A DNA stretch of 64,000 nucleotides from Korobacter sp963758505 (GTDB taxonomy: Bacteria; Acidobacteriota; Terriglobia; Terriglobales; Acidobacteriaceae): the NCBI GenBank assembly GCA_963758505.1, contig CAVWVJ010000001.1:1426001-1490000 (forward strand). Direction: 5' to 3'. Below, one piece after another: positions 16,996 through 26,200 of the stretch (within the stretch, counting starts at the first letter, position 1; each line of letters opens with the position of its first letter). Both the position numbers and the translations under genes were made by a program. The notes below the pieces were generated by a model. The model had not been told where the DNA came from, made no database searches, and saw nothing but the letters and a program-made list of their open reading frames with translations.

Positions 16996-18639
16996 GTGAA
17001 AATCGCTTTGGGGCAGATCGACCCCACCATTGGTGACTTTGTAGGAAACGCTGCGAAAATCGTGCAGTATGCGCAGCGTGCCCGCGAGTCTGGGGCAGAG
17101 ATCGTGCTCTTTCCCGAGCTGTCGATTTGCGGTTATCCGCCGCGCGATCTCGTCGAACGCTCTTCCTTCGTGGAGCGCAACCGCCAAGTTGCTGAAGAGA
17201 TTGCCCGTAAGACCGTCGGAATCACGGTCGTCGCCGGCCTGGTGACGCCTGCCAGCGGCACCATGGGAAAATCGGTATTGAACTCCGCCGCCGTCCTGCG
17301 CGATGGCAAGATCGTCCTCATCCAGTCGAAGCGTTTGCTGCCCACCTACGACGTCTTCGACGAAATGCGCAACTTCGCGCCAGCCGAGAAACAGGAACTC
17401 TTCTGCCAGCAGAACACGCCGGTCGCCCTCACCATTTGCGAAGACGCCTGGAATGACAAGAACTTCTGGGATCGGCGCCTCTATGGCAACGACCCGGTCG
17501 AGGACCTGATGGTTGCCGGCGGCAAAGTCCTGCTCAATATCTCCGCGTCGCCGTTCTATGTGGCCAAGCAGGAGCTGCGCCGGAAAATGTTGTCTGCCAT
17601 CGCTCGCAAATACCGCACGGTCGTTGCCTTGTGCAACCAGGTCGGCGGGAATGACAGCCTGGTCTTCGATGGCTCAAGCGTCGTCCTGGGTCCCGATGGA
17701 TCCGTCATTGCGCAGGCGAAGTCGTTTGAAGAAGACTTGATTTCTTTCGATTCCGAAACGTTCGAGGGCGACATTCATGCGCAGCTCCAGGGCGAAGAAG
17801 CCAATGCCTACGCCGCGCTTGTGCTCGGCACCCGCGATTACGTTCACAAGTGCGGCTTCCGAAAAGCGCTTATCGGACTGAGCGGCGGCATCGACTCCGC
17901 GCTCACCGCTGCCATCGCCGTGGATGCTTTGGGAGCGGAGAACGTGATGGGTATCGGCATGCCGGGACCCTATTCCTCTCCGGGAAGCATCGACGACGCT
18001 GCCGCGCTGGCGAAGAACCTGGGCGTTCGCTTCGAGATCGTTCCCATCGGCGACATCTTCGCCGCGTTCCACAAAACGCTGACGCCCCTGTTCTCAGGCC
18101 TCAAGGAAGACACGACGGAAGAGAATATCCAGTCACGCGTGCGCGGCAATATTCTCATGTCACTGTCGAACAAGTTTGGCGCGCTGGTTTTGAGCACCGG
18201 CAACAAGTCGGAACTGGCAGTCGGCTACTGCACCCTCTATGGCGACATGGCCGGAGGACTGGCCGTCATCTCGGATGTGCCCAAGACGCTGGTTTACCGC
18301 CTCGCGCGCTATGTGAATTCGCGCCACGAAGTGATTCCCGCAGCGACCCTCGAGAAGCCGCCCTCTGCCGAGCTGCGTCCCGATCAGAAGGACACCGACA
18401 GCTTGCCGGAGTACGAAGTCCTCGATGCTATTCTCGATGATTACGTGGAAGAGATGAAGAGCGCCGGCGAAATTGCGAAGACGCATGGTTTCGATCCCGC
18501 GCTGGTACGCCGCGTGATCGAGATGATCGAACGTACCGAGTACAAGCGCCAGCAAGCCGCGCCTGGACTGAAAATTTCCACCAAGGCGTTTGGTGTCGGC
18601 CGCCGATTCCCGATTGCAGCACGCATCGAAGTTCAATAA
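16996..18639 (+). CDS. nadE: Glutamine-dependent NAD+ synthetase
   Basis: About 547 residues that amidate nicotinate adenine dinucleotide to NAD using ATP and glutamine. The N-terminal nitrilase-fold glutaminase domain (1-260) has the triad E41 (FPELSICG), K112 (SKRLLPTYD) and C148 (LTICEDAW). The C-terminal synthetase domain (280-547) has the ATP pyrophosphatase loop SGGIDSALTAA at about 296 and STGNKSELAVGYCTLYGDM. The start is GTG at VKIALGQIDP, matching the usual family beginning; the open frame continues twelve codons upstream to a TTG without homology. It probably shares a transcript with the DsbA-like gene 12 bases downstream. Confidence 0.95.
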   Translation: MKIALGQIDPTIGDFVGNAAKIVQYAQRARESGAEIVLFPELSICGYPPRDLVERSSFVERNRQVAEEIARKTVGITVVAGLVTPASGTMGKSVLNSAAVLRDGKIVLIQSKRLLPTYDVFDEMRNFAPAEKQELFCQQNTPVALTICEDAWNDKNFWDRRLYGNDPVEDLMVAGGKVLLNISASPFYVAKQELRRKMLSAIARKYRTVVALCNQVGGNDSLVFDGSSVVLGPDGSVIAQAKSFEEDLISFDSETFEGDIHAQLQGEEANAYAALVLGTRDYVHKCGFRKALIGLSGGIDSALTAAIAVDALGAENVMGIGMPGPYSSPGSIDDAAALAKNLGVRFEIVPIGDIFAAFHKTLTPLFSGLKEDTTEENIQSRVRGNILMSLSNKFGALVLSTGNKSELAVGYCTLYGDMAGGLAVISDVPKTLVYRLARYVNSRHEVIPAATLEKPPSAELRPDQKDTDSLPEYEVLDAILDDYVEEMKSAGEIAKTHGFDPALVRRVIEMIERTEYKRQQAAPGLKISTKAFGVGRRFPIAARIEVQ

Positions 18640-18651
18640 AGAGAGTCCCCA

Positions 18652-19518
18652 TTGACGAAGATATCCCGAACCCTCGCTGTCGTCCTCGCCCTTTGCTTCG
18701 CCTCGGCCGCCGTTGCCCAGCAGAACCCTACCAGCGCGAACCTGCCTTCGGAAGACACGGTGAAAGCCTTCATCCAGCATATGGTCGGCTATGACAGCTC
18801 GATCAAGTACCAGGTCACCTCGATCAAGCCCGCGGAGGCGCCCGGTTATGCCGATGTCACCGTGGTTCTGAACAACGGGCAGGGGGACCAGGTGCTGAAC
18901 TTCATCGTCTCCCCCGATCAGCACTTCGCCTTCATGGGACAGTTGATGGACTTCGGCGCGGATCCCTTCGCGCGCTACCGCAATGCTCTGAAGAGCGCCG
19001 ATGGGCCGATTCGCGGACCGAAGGATGCCAAGGTCACCATCGTCGAGTTTGCCGATCTCGAATGCCCGGCATGCAAAGCTGCCTTGCCGAACATCGAGAA
19101 GATGCAGAGCGAGAACCCGAACGTGCGGGTAATCTTCCAGAATTTTCCCCTTGAGAAACTGCATCCGTGGGCGCTGCGCGCCTCGAAGTACGTGGATTGT
19201 CTCAAGACGAATAGCGATGTCGCCTGGAAGTTTATCGACTCGGTTTACGAGCACCAGGCCGATGTCACCGAGGCCAACGCCGACGAGAAGCTGAAGCAGT
19301 ACGCCACGGATGCCGGAGCCGATCCCGCCAAGACCGCAGCCTGCATCGCCGACCCCAAGACCTTCGCCAACGTACAGGCCTCCGAAAAGCTTGGCGAGGA
19401 TCTGGGCATCACTTCAACCCCAACCCTGTTCGTGAACGGCCGCAAAATCAACTCATTCAATTCGCTGCCCTACGAGACGTTTAAGCAGTTGGTGGATTTC
19501 GCCCAGAACGAGAAATAA
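18652..19518 (+). CDS. Exported DsbA-like thioredoxin-fold protein
   Basis: A 288-residue protein with a signal peptide (AVVLALCFASAAVAQ, cut near residue 23). Residues 25-115 form an N-terminal region of unknown fold. The thioredoxin_4/DsbA-type domain (about 118-288) has the redox motif CPAC at C138-C141 (ADLECPACKAALP) and the cis-proline loop STPTLFVNGRKI. It likely oxidises or isomerises periplasmic disulfides, or reduces a partner. The start is TTG, preceded by AAAGAGAG. It follows nadE closely and converges on a secretin gene. Confidence 0.85.
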   Translation: MTKISRTLAVVLALCFASAAVAQQNPTSANLPSEDTVKAFIQHMVGYDSSIKYQVTSIKPAEAPGYADVTVVLNNGQGDQVLNFIVSPDQHFAFMGQLMDFGADPFARYRNALKSADGPIRGPKDAKVTIVEFADLECPACKAALPNIEKMQSENPNVRVIFQNFPLEKLHPWALRASKYVDCLKTNSDVAWKFIDSVYEHQADVTEANADEKLKQYATDAGADPAKTAACIADPKTFANVQASEKLGEDLGITSTPTLFVNGRKINSFNSLPYETFKQLVDFAQNEK

Positions 19519-19548
19519 GGGCTGGGTGTCACGCGGATCAAGCGAAAG

Positions 19549-21405
19549 CTACGTTCCCCGCGGAAGCGGGATCGCTTCGAGTTTCGGCTCCGCCACCTTC
19601 ATGATCCGCGGCGTGATGATGACCATCAGCTCCGACTCCAGGCCCTCATTGTCGGTGGTATGCAGCAGGGAGCCCAGTACCGGGATCTCTCCGATCCCCG
19701 GAATACCGGTCAGGGTCTTCGCTTGCGAGGTCGTCAGGTAACTGATGACCACGCCCGGTTCGCCATCTTTTAGAGAGATGGTGCCCTTGTATTCCTCGTT
19801 GTTAATGATCGGAATTCCATTGTTCGTTCCCGCGCCCAGGGACCGGATCTGCATCTCCAGGTTCAGGCGGACGTCGCGATTGGCCTGGATCGTGGGCGTC
19901 GCCTTTACGGTTAGGCCCAGGTCCTCATAATTGAAAGAAGGGAACGGCGCGATATAGGTGCCATTTCCGATCACGTTGGCAATTGCCGAGGTGTTGTAGA
20001 TCGGCGAAAAGGTGCTGTTCAGGATCGGATAGCGTTCGCCGATGCGGATCGTTGCCGGCATATTCTGCGCCGCGCGCAACGTCAAGTGATCGAGGGACTG
20101 GAGATCCGATTTATTCAAGTTAATGTTGAGAGTTGCGCCCGGAATCGATAGAGCCATCAGGGTGATGCCGCCGCCGTATGTCGCAAACGGCGTCTGAAAT
20201 AGCGACCCTACCTGGCTGCCCAACGCCTGGGTAATCAGTGCCTGGAGACTGGTGCTGCCGGCCTGGTTGATCGCCCCGGAAGCAATCAGGTTATTGATGA
20301 TCGTCTGAATGTTCGTGGAGCCCAGCTGCGCCAGCGCGGCGCCGAGATTGAAGGTGGTGAACTGCTGCGGCGGCAGGATTCCCAGTTGCCGGGTCAGGGT
20401 GCCGCTGATCTGGTAGACGTTGACGTCGAGCGAAACCTGCGGGCGGGAGGCGTCGAGGTCATCGAAAAACTGTGAGATGGCCTCCATCGTCTGCTCCGGC
20501 GCGCGCACCGTGATCGTGTTCTGCGAGGGCTGCGGCACGACAAAGCGCACGTCGAAAATGACCCGGAAGACGTTGACGATGTCCTGCAGTTCGGTGGGCG
20601 AGGTTGCGTCCGGGAAATAAAACGTACGCAGCGCCGAGCGCTCGTAATCGCGCCGATTGGCCGGTGTGTCGGGGAGCACCATCACCTGGCGCAGGCCGAG
20701 CGGCACCCAGAAAGTATTGGTTACGTCGCCAACCGCGCTGGCGGCGCGCGCAAAGTCGGTTTCATCGAGATCGAAGCGGACCCGCTTGCTCGGCACCGAG
20801 GCATCCACCGTCGCCGTCACGCCATAGGCCTGCATCACGGTCGTGATCAGGTCGCGAGAATCGCCGCGGAAGCTGAAGGCTTTCTTCACATTCTCCGGAG
20901 CCAACTGGATCGGCGGCGCCATCTTTTCGTCATCGCTGTAGCGCACCGAGGCGTTCACCGCGGAGAGCGCGGGCAATGAGTTTTTGAGCTGCTGCAAGGC
21001 AAACTGGTTGGTGGGATCGATGCGCAGCGCTTCACGATAGTCCGCCTGGGCCTCGATGGTGGAGTTCTTTTCCATCGCCCGGTTCCCGCGCTGGACCGCC
21101 GCCATAACGGCCTGTTCGCGCGTCAGCTCGCGGGCGGTGGCATAATCCACGCTCTTGGGAACCAGCTTTGAGGCGGTCTCGAAGCGCTCCGCGGCCTCCC
21201 CCAGCCTGCCCTCTTTCTTGAGTTTCACGCCCTCCGAGAATTCGTGCTTGGCTTTCTTCTGGTCACTCTTCGAGGGATCTTTCCCCTTGTCTTGCTCCTT
21301 GGTTGCCATCGGCGGATCGACGGCCGGGGTCTGCGGCGCAGGCAGATTCTGCGCCACCAGGCCGGTGGCGCTGAAGAGAATCGCTGTCCAGATCGCCGTT
21401 TTCAT
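19549..21405 (-). CDS. Secretin (GspD/PilQ family) with N-terminal TPR region
   Basis: About 618 residues: a signal peptide, a Lys-rich linker, a TPR-like region (about 45-140; EGVKLKKEGRLGEAAERF, RGNRAMEKNSTIEAQADY), N-domains (AFSFRGDSRDLITTVMQ, NTITVRAPEQTMEAI), and a C-terminal secretin pore with VKATPTIQANRDVRLNLEMQ and GIPGIGEIPVLGSLL. It would build an outer-membrane channel. No other gsp or pil genes are nearby, so it is an orphan in this window. It follows the HAD gene by about nine bases on the same strand. I chose ATG AAA ACG as start, since GAGAG lies five bases before it; a GTG is two codons upstream. Confidence 0.88.
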   Translation of the reverse strand: MKTAIWTAILFSATGLVAQNLPAPQTPAVDPPMATKEQDKGKDPSKSDQKKAKHEFSEGVKLKKEGRLGEAAERFETASKLVPKSVDYATARELTREQAVMAAVQRGNRAMEKNSTIEAQADYREALRIDPTNQFALQQLKNSLPALSAVNASVRYSDDEKMAPPIQLAPENVKKAFSFRGDSRDLITTVMQAYGVTATVDASVPSKRVRFDLDETDFARAASAVGDVTNTFWVPLGLRQVMVLPDTPANRRDYERSALRTFYFPDATSPTELQDIVNVFRVIFDVRFVVPQPSQNTITVRAPEQTMEAISQFFDDLDASRPQVSLDVNVYQISGTLTRQLGILPPQQFTTFNLGAALAQLGSTNIQTIINNLIASGAINQAGSTSLQALITQALGSQVGSLFQTPFATYGGGITLMALSIPGATLNINLNKSDLQSLDHLTLRAAQNMPATIRIGERYPILNSTFSPIYNTSAIANVIGNGTYIAPFPSFNYEDLGLTVKATPTIQANRDVRLNLEMQIRSLGAGTNNGIPIINNEEYKGTISLKDGEPGVVISYLTTSQAKTLTGIPGIGEIPVLGSLLHTTDNEGLESELMVIITPRIMKVAEPKLEAIPLPRGT

Positions 21406-21414
21406 CGTCACTCT

Positions 21415-22117
21415 CTACAAAAGCTCCGTACAGCAGGGAACACAACAAGTTGGCGAATGTTCCAGCAGTTGGTCCACCCCGTAAATTCCGGTGGCTACCG
21501 CCAGCACCGGCATCTGCAACTTCTGCGCCGCCATGATGTCATTGGGCGTGTCGCCGATAAAGCAGATTCTCGCGCTGGTTCCCAGCCGTGCACGTGCCTG
21601 TTCCATCGCATCGCGGAAGATCTCGTGCCGGAACTCGTGGCAGTCGCTGAAGCCCCCCACGCTGAACCGGTCTCGGACCCCCGCCGCTTTGAGCTTGGCC
21701 CAGCCGATCCGTTCCAGGTTCCCGGTGCACACGCCCATCAACTTACCTTCGGCCGAAAGGGAATCGAGCAACTCACGAACCGACGGGCAGAGTTCCGGAC
21801 GAAGCTGGGTTGCATTCCGTTCCACCTCGTCGGCCATGATCTTTTGTGCGTCCTTCAGTCCTGCCGCAAATCGTTCGCCATCCACCCCGCACAGCTCCGA
21901 CGCCGCCCGCAGGATGCCGATGTCGGTATTCCCGTGTACCGGAACCTTGTCGATCCGGGCCTCACATTGATAGACGCTCTTCAGCGCCGTATGGAAGGAG
22001 TTGTAGTGAACCCAGTCCCGGCTGTTCAAGCAGGGTGCCGTCGATATCGAACAGATACGCGTCGAACCCGTCCCAGTCGAAACCATTCCGAGCCGCGATC
22101 ACACTGGTCTCACGCAC
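21415..22117 (-). pseudogene. HAD-family phosphatase (phosphoglycolate phosphatase-like), interrupted by a +1 frameshift
   Basis: Starting at GTG 22117, the first frame gives a proper HAD motif I, FDAYLFDIDGTLL, then runs into GAACAG... and loses similarity. The next frame continues at once with NSRDWVHYNSFHTALKSVY and holds motif II (MGVCTGNLERIG) and motifs III/IV (CFIGDTPNDIMAAQ). One extra base in CTGCTTGAAC (plus-strand 22027-22030) separates the halves; CTG AAC would restore one frame. Either the gene is broken, the sequence has an error, or a +1 shift occurs at CTT-G. If joined it is about 233 residues. It lies directly upstream of the secretin gene. Confidence 0.75.
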
Positions 22118-22209
22118 GCCTCAAGTTTATCAGCTGGCTTCCGTGTTCCCGGTCAACCCGGCTCCGCTCTCCGCACTCTAAAGAATGGGGCAAGTGTGGA
22201 GGAAGCACG

Positions 22210-23205
22210 ATGAAACTGCTGACAGCAATCCTGGCACTGATGATTACCGGCGCAGTCGCGCAAACGCCTTCCATGACGCCGCAGTCCGATGTATTTCCCA
22301 ACGAAAACGGCTCCATGCCGGACCAGTCCACCGTAAAGCCGCAGACGGTGCGTGGATGCCTGAATAGCGCCGGCGACAACTACACCGTCATCGACCAGGT
22401 GAGCGGTAAGACCTTCAAACTCGAGGGCGCTACCGATCGCCTGAAGCAGTACATCGGCCAGACCGTGGAAATCACCGGCTCGGTAAAGAGTGTGGATGGC
22501 GACAGTAAGCCGGCTCCCGCCAGCACCGGCGAAATCCTCACCCTGGCCGACGTCAAACAGATCTCCGACAAGTGCACTTCCGTGCCGCAGAGCGGTGCGC
22601 TCGTCGGCTCGTCCCCGGTTCTCCTCGCGCTCATGCAGCGCCCAGTCAACGAAGACGCGAATACGCAACTGGATAGCAGCGCGCAGATGAGCAGCAATGC
22701 CCAGGACACCTCCGCCGCCGCAGCCAATACGCGCTCGGTTACGACCAATACCCAGGCACACGGGGAGATCGGTGTTTCGGGGCATACCGGCGTCCATGGG
22801 CTGTCGGTTACCACCTCGGACACACGTTCGGTCGGCGAGACCACACCGCCCCCGAGTTCCGCGGCCGGCTATGCCACGAGCCGGAATCCGCATGATACCG
22901 GGGTAGCGCCGATGAACCCGCAGGCCTATAACTCCGTGAACCAGCGCAGCGAAGCCAACCGTGATAAAAACCCGGTGCCGAGCTATCTCAACGCCGAACA
23001 AATCGGAGCCAGCCGCGAAGACGGCGACAAGGCCGCGGTAGCGGCCAGCAGCGCCGAGATGCAAACCGACGCCAGCGGCCAGAAAACCACCTACCGCACC
23101 GAGCGCAAGAGCGAAGCCAACGGCAGCCCCAATGCCAATCCGAAAGAGACCCAGCCGCCCAGCGACGATGTAAAGACCGAAACTACCCCGTCGCAGCCGC
23201 AATAA
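22210..23205 (+). CDS. Secreted DUF5818-like protein with long Ser/Asn/Thr-rich tail
   Basis: This 331-residue protein has a signal peptide (KLLTAILALMITGAVAQ). A small domain follows at about residues 45-135, with VRGCLNSAGDNYTVIDQ, FKLEGATDRLKQYIGQTVEITGSV and LADVKQISDKC. This pattern resembles the DUF5818/OB-like secreted domain of Acidobacteriota and recurs in the protein at 62326-62715. The rest (about 150-331) is disordered and repetitive (NTRSVTTNTQAHG, SDTRSVGETTPP). The start is well supported by GGAGGAAGCACG; the much longer open frame upstream is not coding. Function unknown. Confidence 0.78.
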   Translation: MKLLTAILALMITGAVAQTPSMTPQSDVFPNENGSMPDQSTVKPQTVRGCLNSAGDNYTVIDQVSGKTFKLEGATDRLKQYIGQTVEITGSVKSVDGDSKPAPASTGEILTLADVKQISDKCTSVPQSGALVGSSPVLLALMQRPVNEDANTQLDSSAQMSSNAQDTSAAAANTRSVTTNTQAHGEIGVSGHTGVHGLSVTTSDTRSVGETTPPPSSAAGYATSRNPHDTGVAPMNPQAYNSVNQRSEANRDKNPVPSYLNAEQIGASREDGDKAAVAASSAEMQTDASGQKTTYRTERKSEANGSPNANPKETQPPSDDVKTETTPSQPQ

Positions 23206-23268
23206 CGGAACCCGGCCCCGGTGACGAAGCTCTGCCGGCTTCCCCGTAAAGGGCTATGATGTCTGCTC

Positions 23269-23667
23269 ATGAAAGCGCGCTTCGTCTTCGCTCTGTTGGC
23301 CGCAGTCCCATGCACTCTGCTCGCGCCGGCACGGGCGCAGCATGTGGCCGAGGCCGCTTCGCCTTGTCAAAACTTCAACGTTCCGGTCGAACTGGCTAAC
23401 TGTCTCTCCGACGCCCGAAAGAAGTCCAACGCCAAGCTCGACGAAATCTACGGGGACTTGCGAAGGCGTCTGAATCATGCCGACGGCGAACGGCTCGCCG
23501 CCGCGCAGCGGCAGTGGATCCGTTATCGCAGCTCCAACTGCGCCGCCGAGCGGGATCTCTACGAGGGAGGCAGCGCCAGCTATCCCGCCTATGTAGCATG
23601 CCTGGAGGCGATGACCCGCGAGCGAACGGAAGAGTTGCAAGTCACCTACGCCGTCAAGCTCAAGTAA
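23269..23667 (+). CDS. Exported LprI/DUF1311-family protein
   Basis: A 132-residue protein with a signal peptide (VFALLAAVPCTLLAPARAQ). The DUF1311 domain has family positions CQNFNVPVELANCLSDA, KLDEIYGDLRRRL, AAQRQWIRYRSSNC and YVACLEAMTRERTEEL. Its cysteines probably form disulfides in the periplasm. Members related to LprI inhibit lysozyme, but the function of this branch is not settled. The gene converges on the cytochrome-TPR gene, with eight bases between the stops. Confidence 0.85.
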   Translation: MKARFVFALLAAVPCTLLAPARAQHVAEAASPCQNFNVPVELANCLSDARKKSNAKLDEIYGDLRRRLNHADGERLAAAQRQWIRYRSSNCAAERDLYEGGSASYPAYVACLEAMTRERTEELQVTYAVKLK

Positions 23668-23675
23668 GAAACCCG

Positions 23676-25457
23676 TTATCGCTGTCCTTGCTGGATCAAC
23701 GCCAGGTTCTCTCGCGCCAGCTCATGGTTCGGATCGATCTTCAGCGCCTTCTTCAACTCCGCCTGTGCTTCCGCTACCCTCCCCGATTCCAGCAACACCG
23801 CGCCAAGGTTGGCATGCGCCGACGCATCCTGCGGCGCGAGTGCAACCGCTCGCGTCAGTTCCTCGATCGTTCCCGCCAGGTCACCCGTCGCATGCAGAGC
23901 CAGCGCCAGGTTATAGTGCGCATCGAAATAATCCCCGCGGCTCGCGATGGCATTGCGAAAGTAGGGAATCGCCTCCGATGGGCGATCCATGGCCATCAAG
24001 GCCCCGCCCAGCGCATTGTTGGCTACCGGCTGCTTCGGCCTGTACTTCACCGCCAGTTCATATTCCTGGAGAGCCCCCACAAGATTGCCTTTAGCCTGCA
24101 GCATCGCCGCAAGGTTGTAGTGGGACGCAAAATCCGCCGGATCGTTCTGCAGCGTTCGCCGCGCCATCGCCTCCATCAGCAAGCGCCGCGGATCGCCGTC
24201 GGCCGGGTTGTAATTCTTCGGCAGAACCTGCAGCCACAGGTGCGCCATCTCATCCGTCGCCGCGTTGCCGGCCGTCACCCGCTTCGGAGGAACGTTCGGG
24301 TTCGCCACGTTGTCCTCCGAGTTGTCGTACACGTAATGCATCGCAACCGTCGTACCCTTGGGCAGGCTCACCGGCTCCGCATAGCGAAATACCGCCTGCC
24401 ATTTCAGATCCCAGTGCGGAATGTGAATCAGCGTCTTCTTCGTTCCATCCGGCAGCGTTGCGGTGGCCAGCAGATCGGTTCCGAGATAATGCGCATGCGG
24501 ATAAATGGCGAGCACATCCACGTCCACCGGCAGCGTGAAATCGCTCGCCACCACAAAATGCGCATCGCCCGCCGGAATATCCAGCGCCCGGTCATTCTGG
24601 ATCTGCAGCAGCATCGGGTGCTGCGTCGCCGGCTTATCGGTGAAGTAAAGGCCGACGCTCGGCTGAATCGTCTCCGGCTTGCCCGAAGGTTGCAGGTGAA
24701 CGTTCAGCACCAGGTCCGTGCCCGGATCCAGCTTCCACGCCATCCCCTCCGGTTCCACGTACGGAAACGACCCCGGCTTCCAGAAGAGGAAATGACTGTC
24801 CGGATCGAACACCTTCGACTCCAGGCTGATTTCCATTCCACCGAAGCCCGAGCCTTTTTCCGCTTCCATGTGGCGTGCCGATTCCGTGGTATCGACAAGC
24901 AAATTCGCATGGTGCACCAGCCGCTTGTCCGCCGGACGAATCTCCACCGCCTTCACCCAGCGCGTCCTGTCCACCGGCGCCGGCAGCACGAAATTCCAAT
25001 ACTGGTCGCCTCCGCTTGCCGCCAGCAGGTAGGGCTTGAGCGCCTTCAACACCATGTCCGGCTGTCCGAGCTGCCAACCGACCGGGAACTGCGGCACCGG
25101 CGGCAGCTCCTTCGGATCGCCTTCCACTTCTCCCTGCTCCACCCACTTGGCAATCGTCGCGATCTCCTTCGGCGACAGCCGCCGCTCATCGGCGAACTTG
25201 TAGTCTCCCGGAACCGGAAGCCATGGCGGCATGAACCCAATCCGCGTCACATGCGCAATCTGCGTAGCATGCCGCTTCACATCCGCGTACGTGAGAAGAG
25301 GAAACGGCCCGGACTCGCCCGGCCGATGGCAGGCAGAACAGTTCTGGTAGATGATCGGAGCAATGTCACGGTTGAACGTCACCTCGGCCGAAGGCTTCTG
25401 AGCCATACCGATCTGCGCCAGCAACATGACACCGGCTAACCACAAAAGGTGTCTCAT
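23676..25457 (-). CDS. Exported cytochrome c / monooxygenase-like / TPR fusion protein
   Basis: A 593-residue protein. The signal peptide (LLWLAGVMLLAQIGMAQ) is followed by a class I cytochrome c domain with haem motif CSACH (about residues 40-44) and distal segment MPPWLPVPGDYKFADER. The middle region (about 125-400) resembles PHM/ascorbate-dependent copper type II monooxygenases, with HHANLLVD, LNVHLQPSG and YPHAHYLGTDL. The C-terminus (410-593) has about five TPR units (LAMMQAKGNL-like, NNALGGALMAMDRPSEAI, ANLGAVLLESGRVAEAQ). It probably acts in a periplasmic redox process; the substrate is unknown. Its ATG overlaps the stop of the upstream redoxin gene (ATGA), so translation is coupled. 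Confidence 0.85.
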   Translation of the reverse strand: MRHLLWLAGVMLLAQIGMAQKPSAEVTFNRDIAPIIYQNCSACHRPGESGPFPLLTYADVKRHATQIAHVTRIGFMPPWLPVPGDYKFADERRLSPKEIATIAKWVEQGEVEGDPKELPPVPQFPVGWQLGQPDMVLKALKPYLLAASGGDQYWNFVLPAPVDRTRWVKAVEIRPADKRLVHHANLLVDTTESARHMEAEKGSGFGGMEISLESKVFDPDSHFLFWKPGSFPYVEPEGMAWKLDPGTDLVLNVHLQPSGKPETIQPSVGLYFTDKPATQHPMLLQIQNDRALDIPAGDAHFVVASDFTLPVDVDVLAIYPHAHYLGTDLLATATLPDGTKKTLIHIPHWDLKWQAVFRYAEPVSLPKGTTVAMHYVYDNSEDNVANPNVPPKRVTAGNAATDEMAHLWLQVLPKNYNPADGDPRRLLMEAMARRTLQNDPADFASHYNLAAMLQAKGNLVGALQEYELAVKYRPKQPVANNALGGALMAMDRPSEAIPYFRNAIASRGDYFDAHYNLALALHATGDLAGTIEELTRAVALAPQDASAHANLGAVLLESGRVAEAQAELKKALKIDPNHELARENLALIQQGQR

Positions 25458-26035
25458 CGCATGTCCGCTATGTAACAGCCCACCGCGGGGCTGGCATGGT
25501 GGCTCACCGTGGCGCCGGTCACGATCTCCTGCACCACGTCGTCAAGGTCGTGCGTGGTGGGCGCGCGCCGAGCGCGGCTGATGCTTTCGTACAAATCGTC
25601 GATCCGTCCGTGATACTGGAGATGTCCCTTCCCATCGAACACCGCCGCCTCCGGCGTGATCGTTACCTCGGCCTTCGGCACCAGCGTATGTTCGGGATCG
25701 CGCAGCCAGGGAAGCGAGTATCCATACTCCTGAAGACGCGCGGTGATCGCCACGGCGGAATCCTGGGCGCTGGGATAGACCAGCCAGAAGACAACTTTTC
25801 CGTCGTACTTGCGCGCCAGTTCCTGGATGGTCGGCGCATAACGGTTGGAGATGGGGCAGTCCGTGCTCAGGAAGAGCAGCACCACTGGCTTGCCGCTTGC
25901 CGCCAGCGGGTCGACAACCTTGCCGTGCTCGTCGGTAGGGCCCTGTTGCGCCATGCCCGCCATCGCCGCCAGGCACATCATCGCCGCAACCATCCAAAGA
26001 GCCCGGCCGAAACCACTGCGTCCCGTGCAGTACAT
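25454..26035 (-). CDS. Exported redoxin (AhpC/TSA-TlpA-like) protein
   Basis: About 193 residues: a signal peptide (ALWMVAAMMCLAAMAGMAQ) and a thioredoxin-fold domain with LLFLSTDCPISNRYAPTIQELARKY. The single active cysteine is in a DCP motif rather than CxxC, so it resembles a peroxiredoxin-like or SCO-like redoxin. The end of the fold is AVFDGKGHLQYHGRIDD. The ATG at MYCTGRSG has AAGAGG upstream; the frame is open further left but without homology. It is translationally coupled by a 4-base overlap to the cytochrome c/TPR gene, so the two probably act together in the periplasm. Confidence 0.83.
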   Translation of the reverse strand: MYCTGRSGFGRALWMVAAMMCLAAMAGMAQQGPTDEHGKVVDPLAASGKPVVLLFLSTDCPISNRYAPTIQELARKYDGKVVFWLVYPSAQDSAVAITARLQEYGYSLPWLRDPEHTLVPKAEVTITPEAAVFDGKGHLQYHGRIDDLYESISRARRAPTTHDLDDVVQEIVTGATVSHHASPAVGCYIADMR

Positions 26036-26048
26036 TCGGACCTCTTTA

Positions 26049-26076
26049 GGAAGTGGTCGAATTCTATCCCACTTCC
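26049..26076. promoter_or_regulatory. Inverted repeat in the redoxin leader
   Basis: An 8-bp inverted repeat, GGAAGTGG and CCACTTCC with a 12-base spacer, lies 13-41 bases upstream of the redoxin start. It could be an operator or an mRNA hairpin; no function is shown. Confidence 0.3.
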
Positions 26077-26200
26077 GACCCGGCAGAGGCAAATTACACT
26101 CCGTTTCGCTGCGAAGAGTCACGTCACGCGTGCGTAATTGGGATCGCAGGAAGCCCCACGTCTCGTGTTTTTCGAGACGCAACCCCTATACATCTCTCTG

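Noticed and set aside
19549..21405. Type II secretion or type IV pilus operon
   Set aside because: Only the secretin is present; neighbours are a HAD phosphatase and a DsbA-like protein.
23514..25439. Arg-rich plus-strand open frame of 641 codons
   Set aside because: It is the antisense of the cytochrome c/TPR gene; its extreme Arg/His/Gln content is typical of a codon-shadow.
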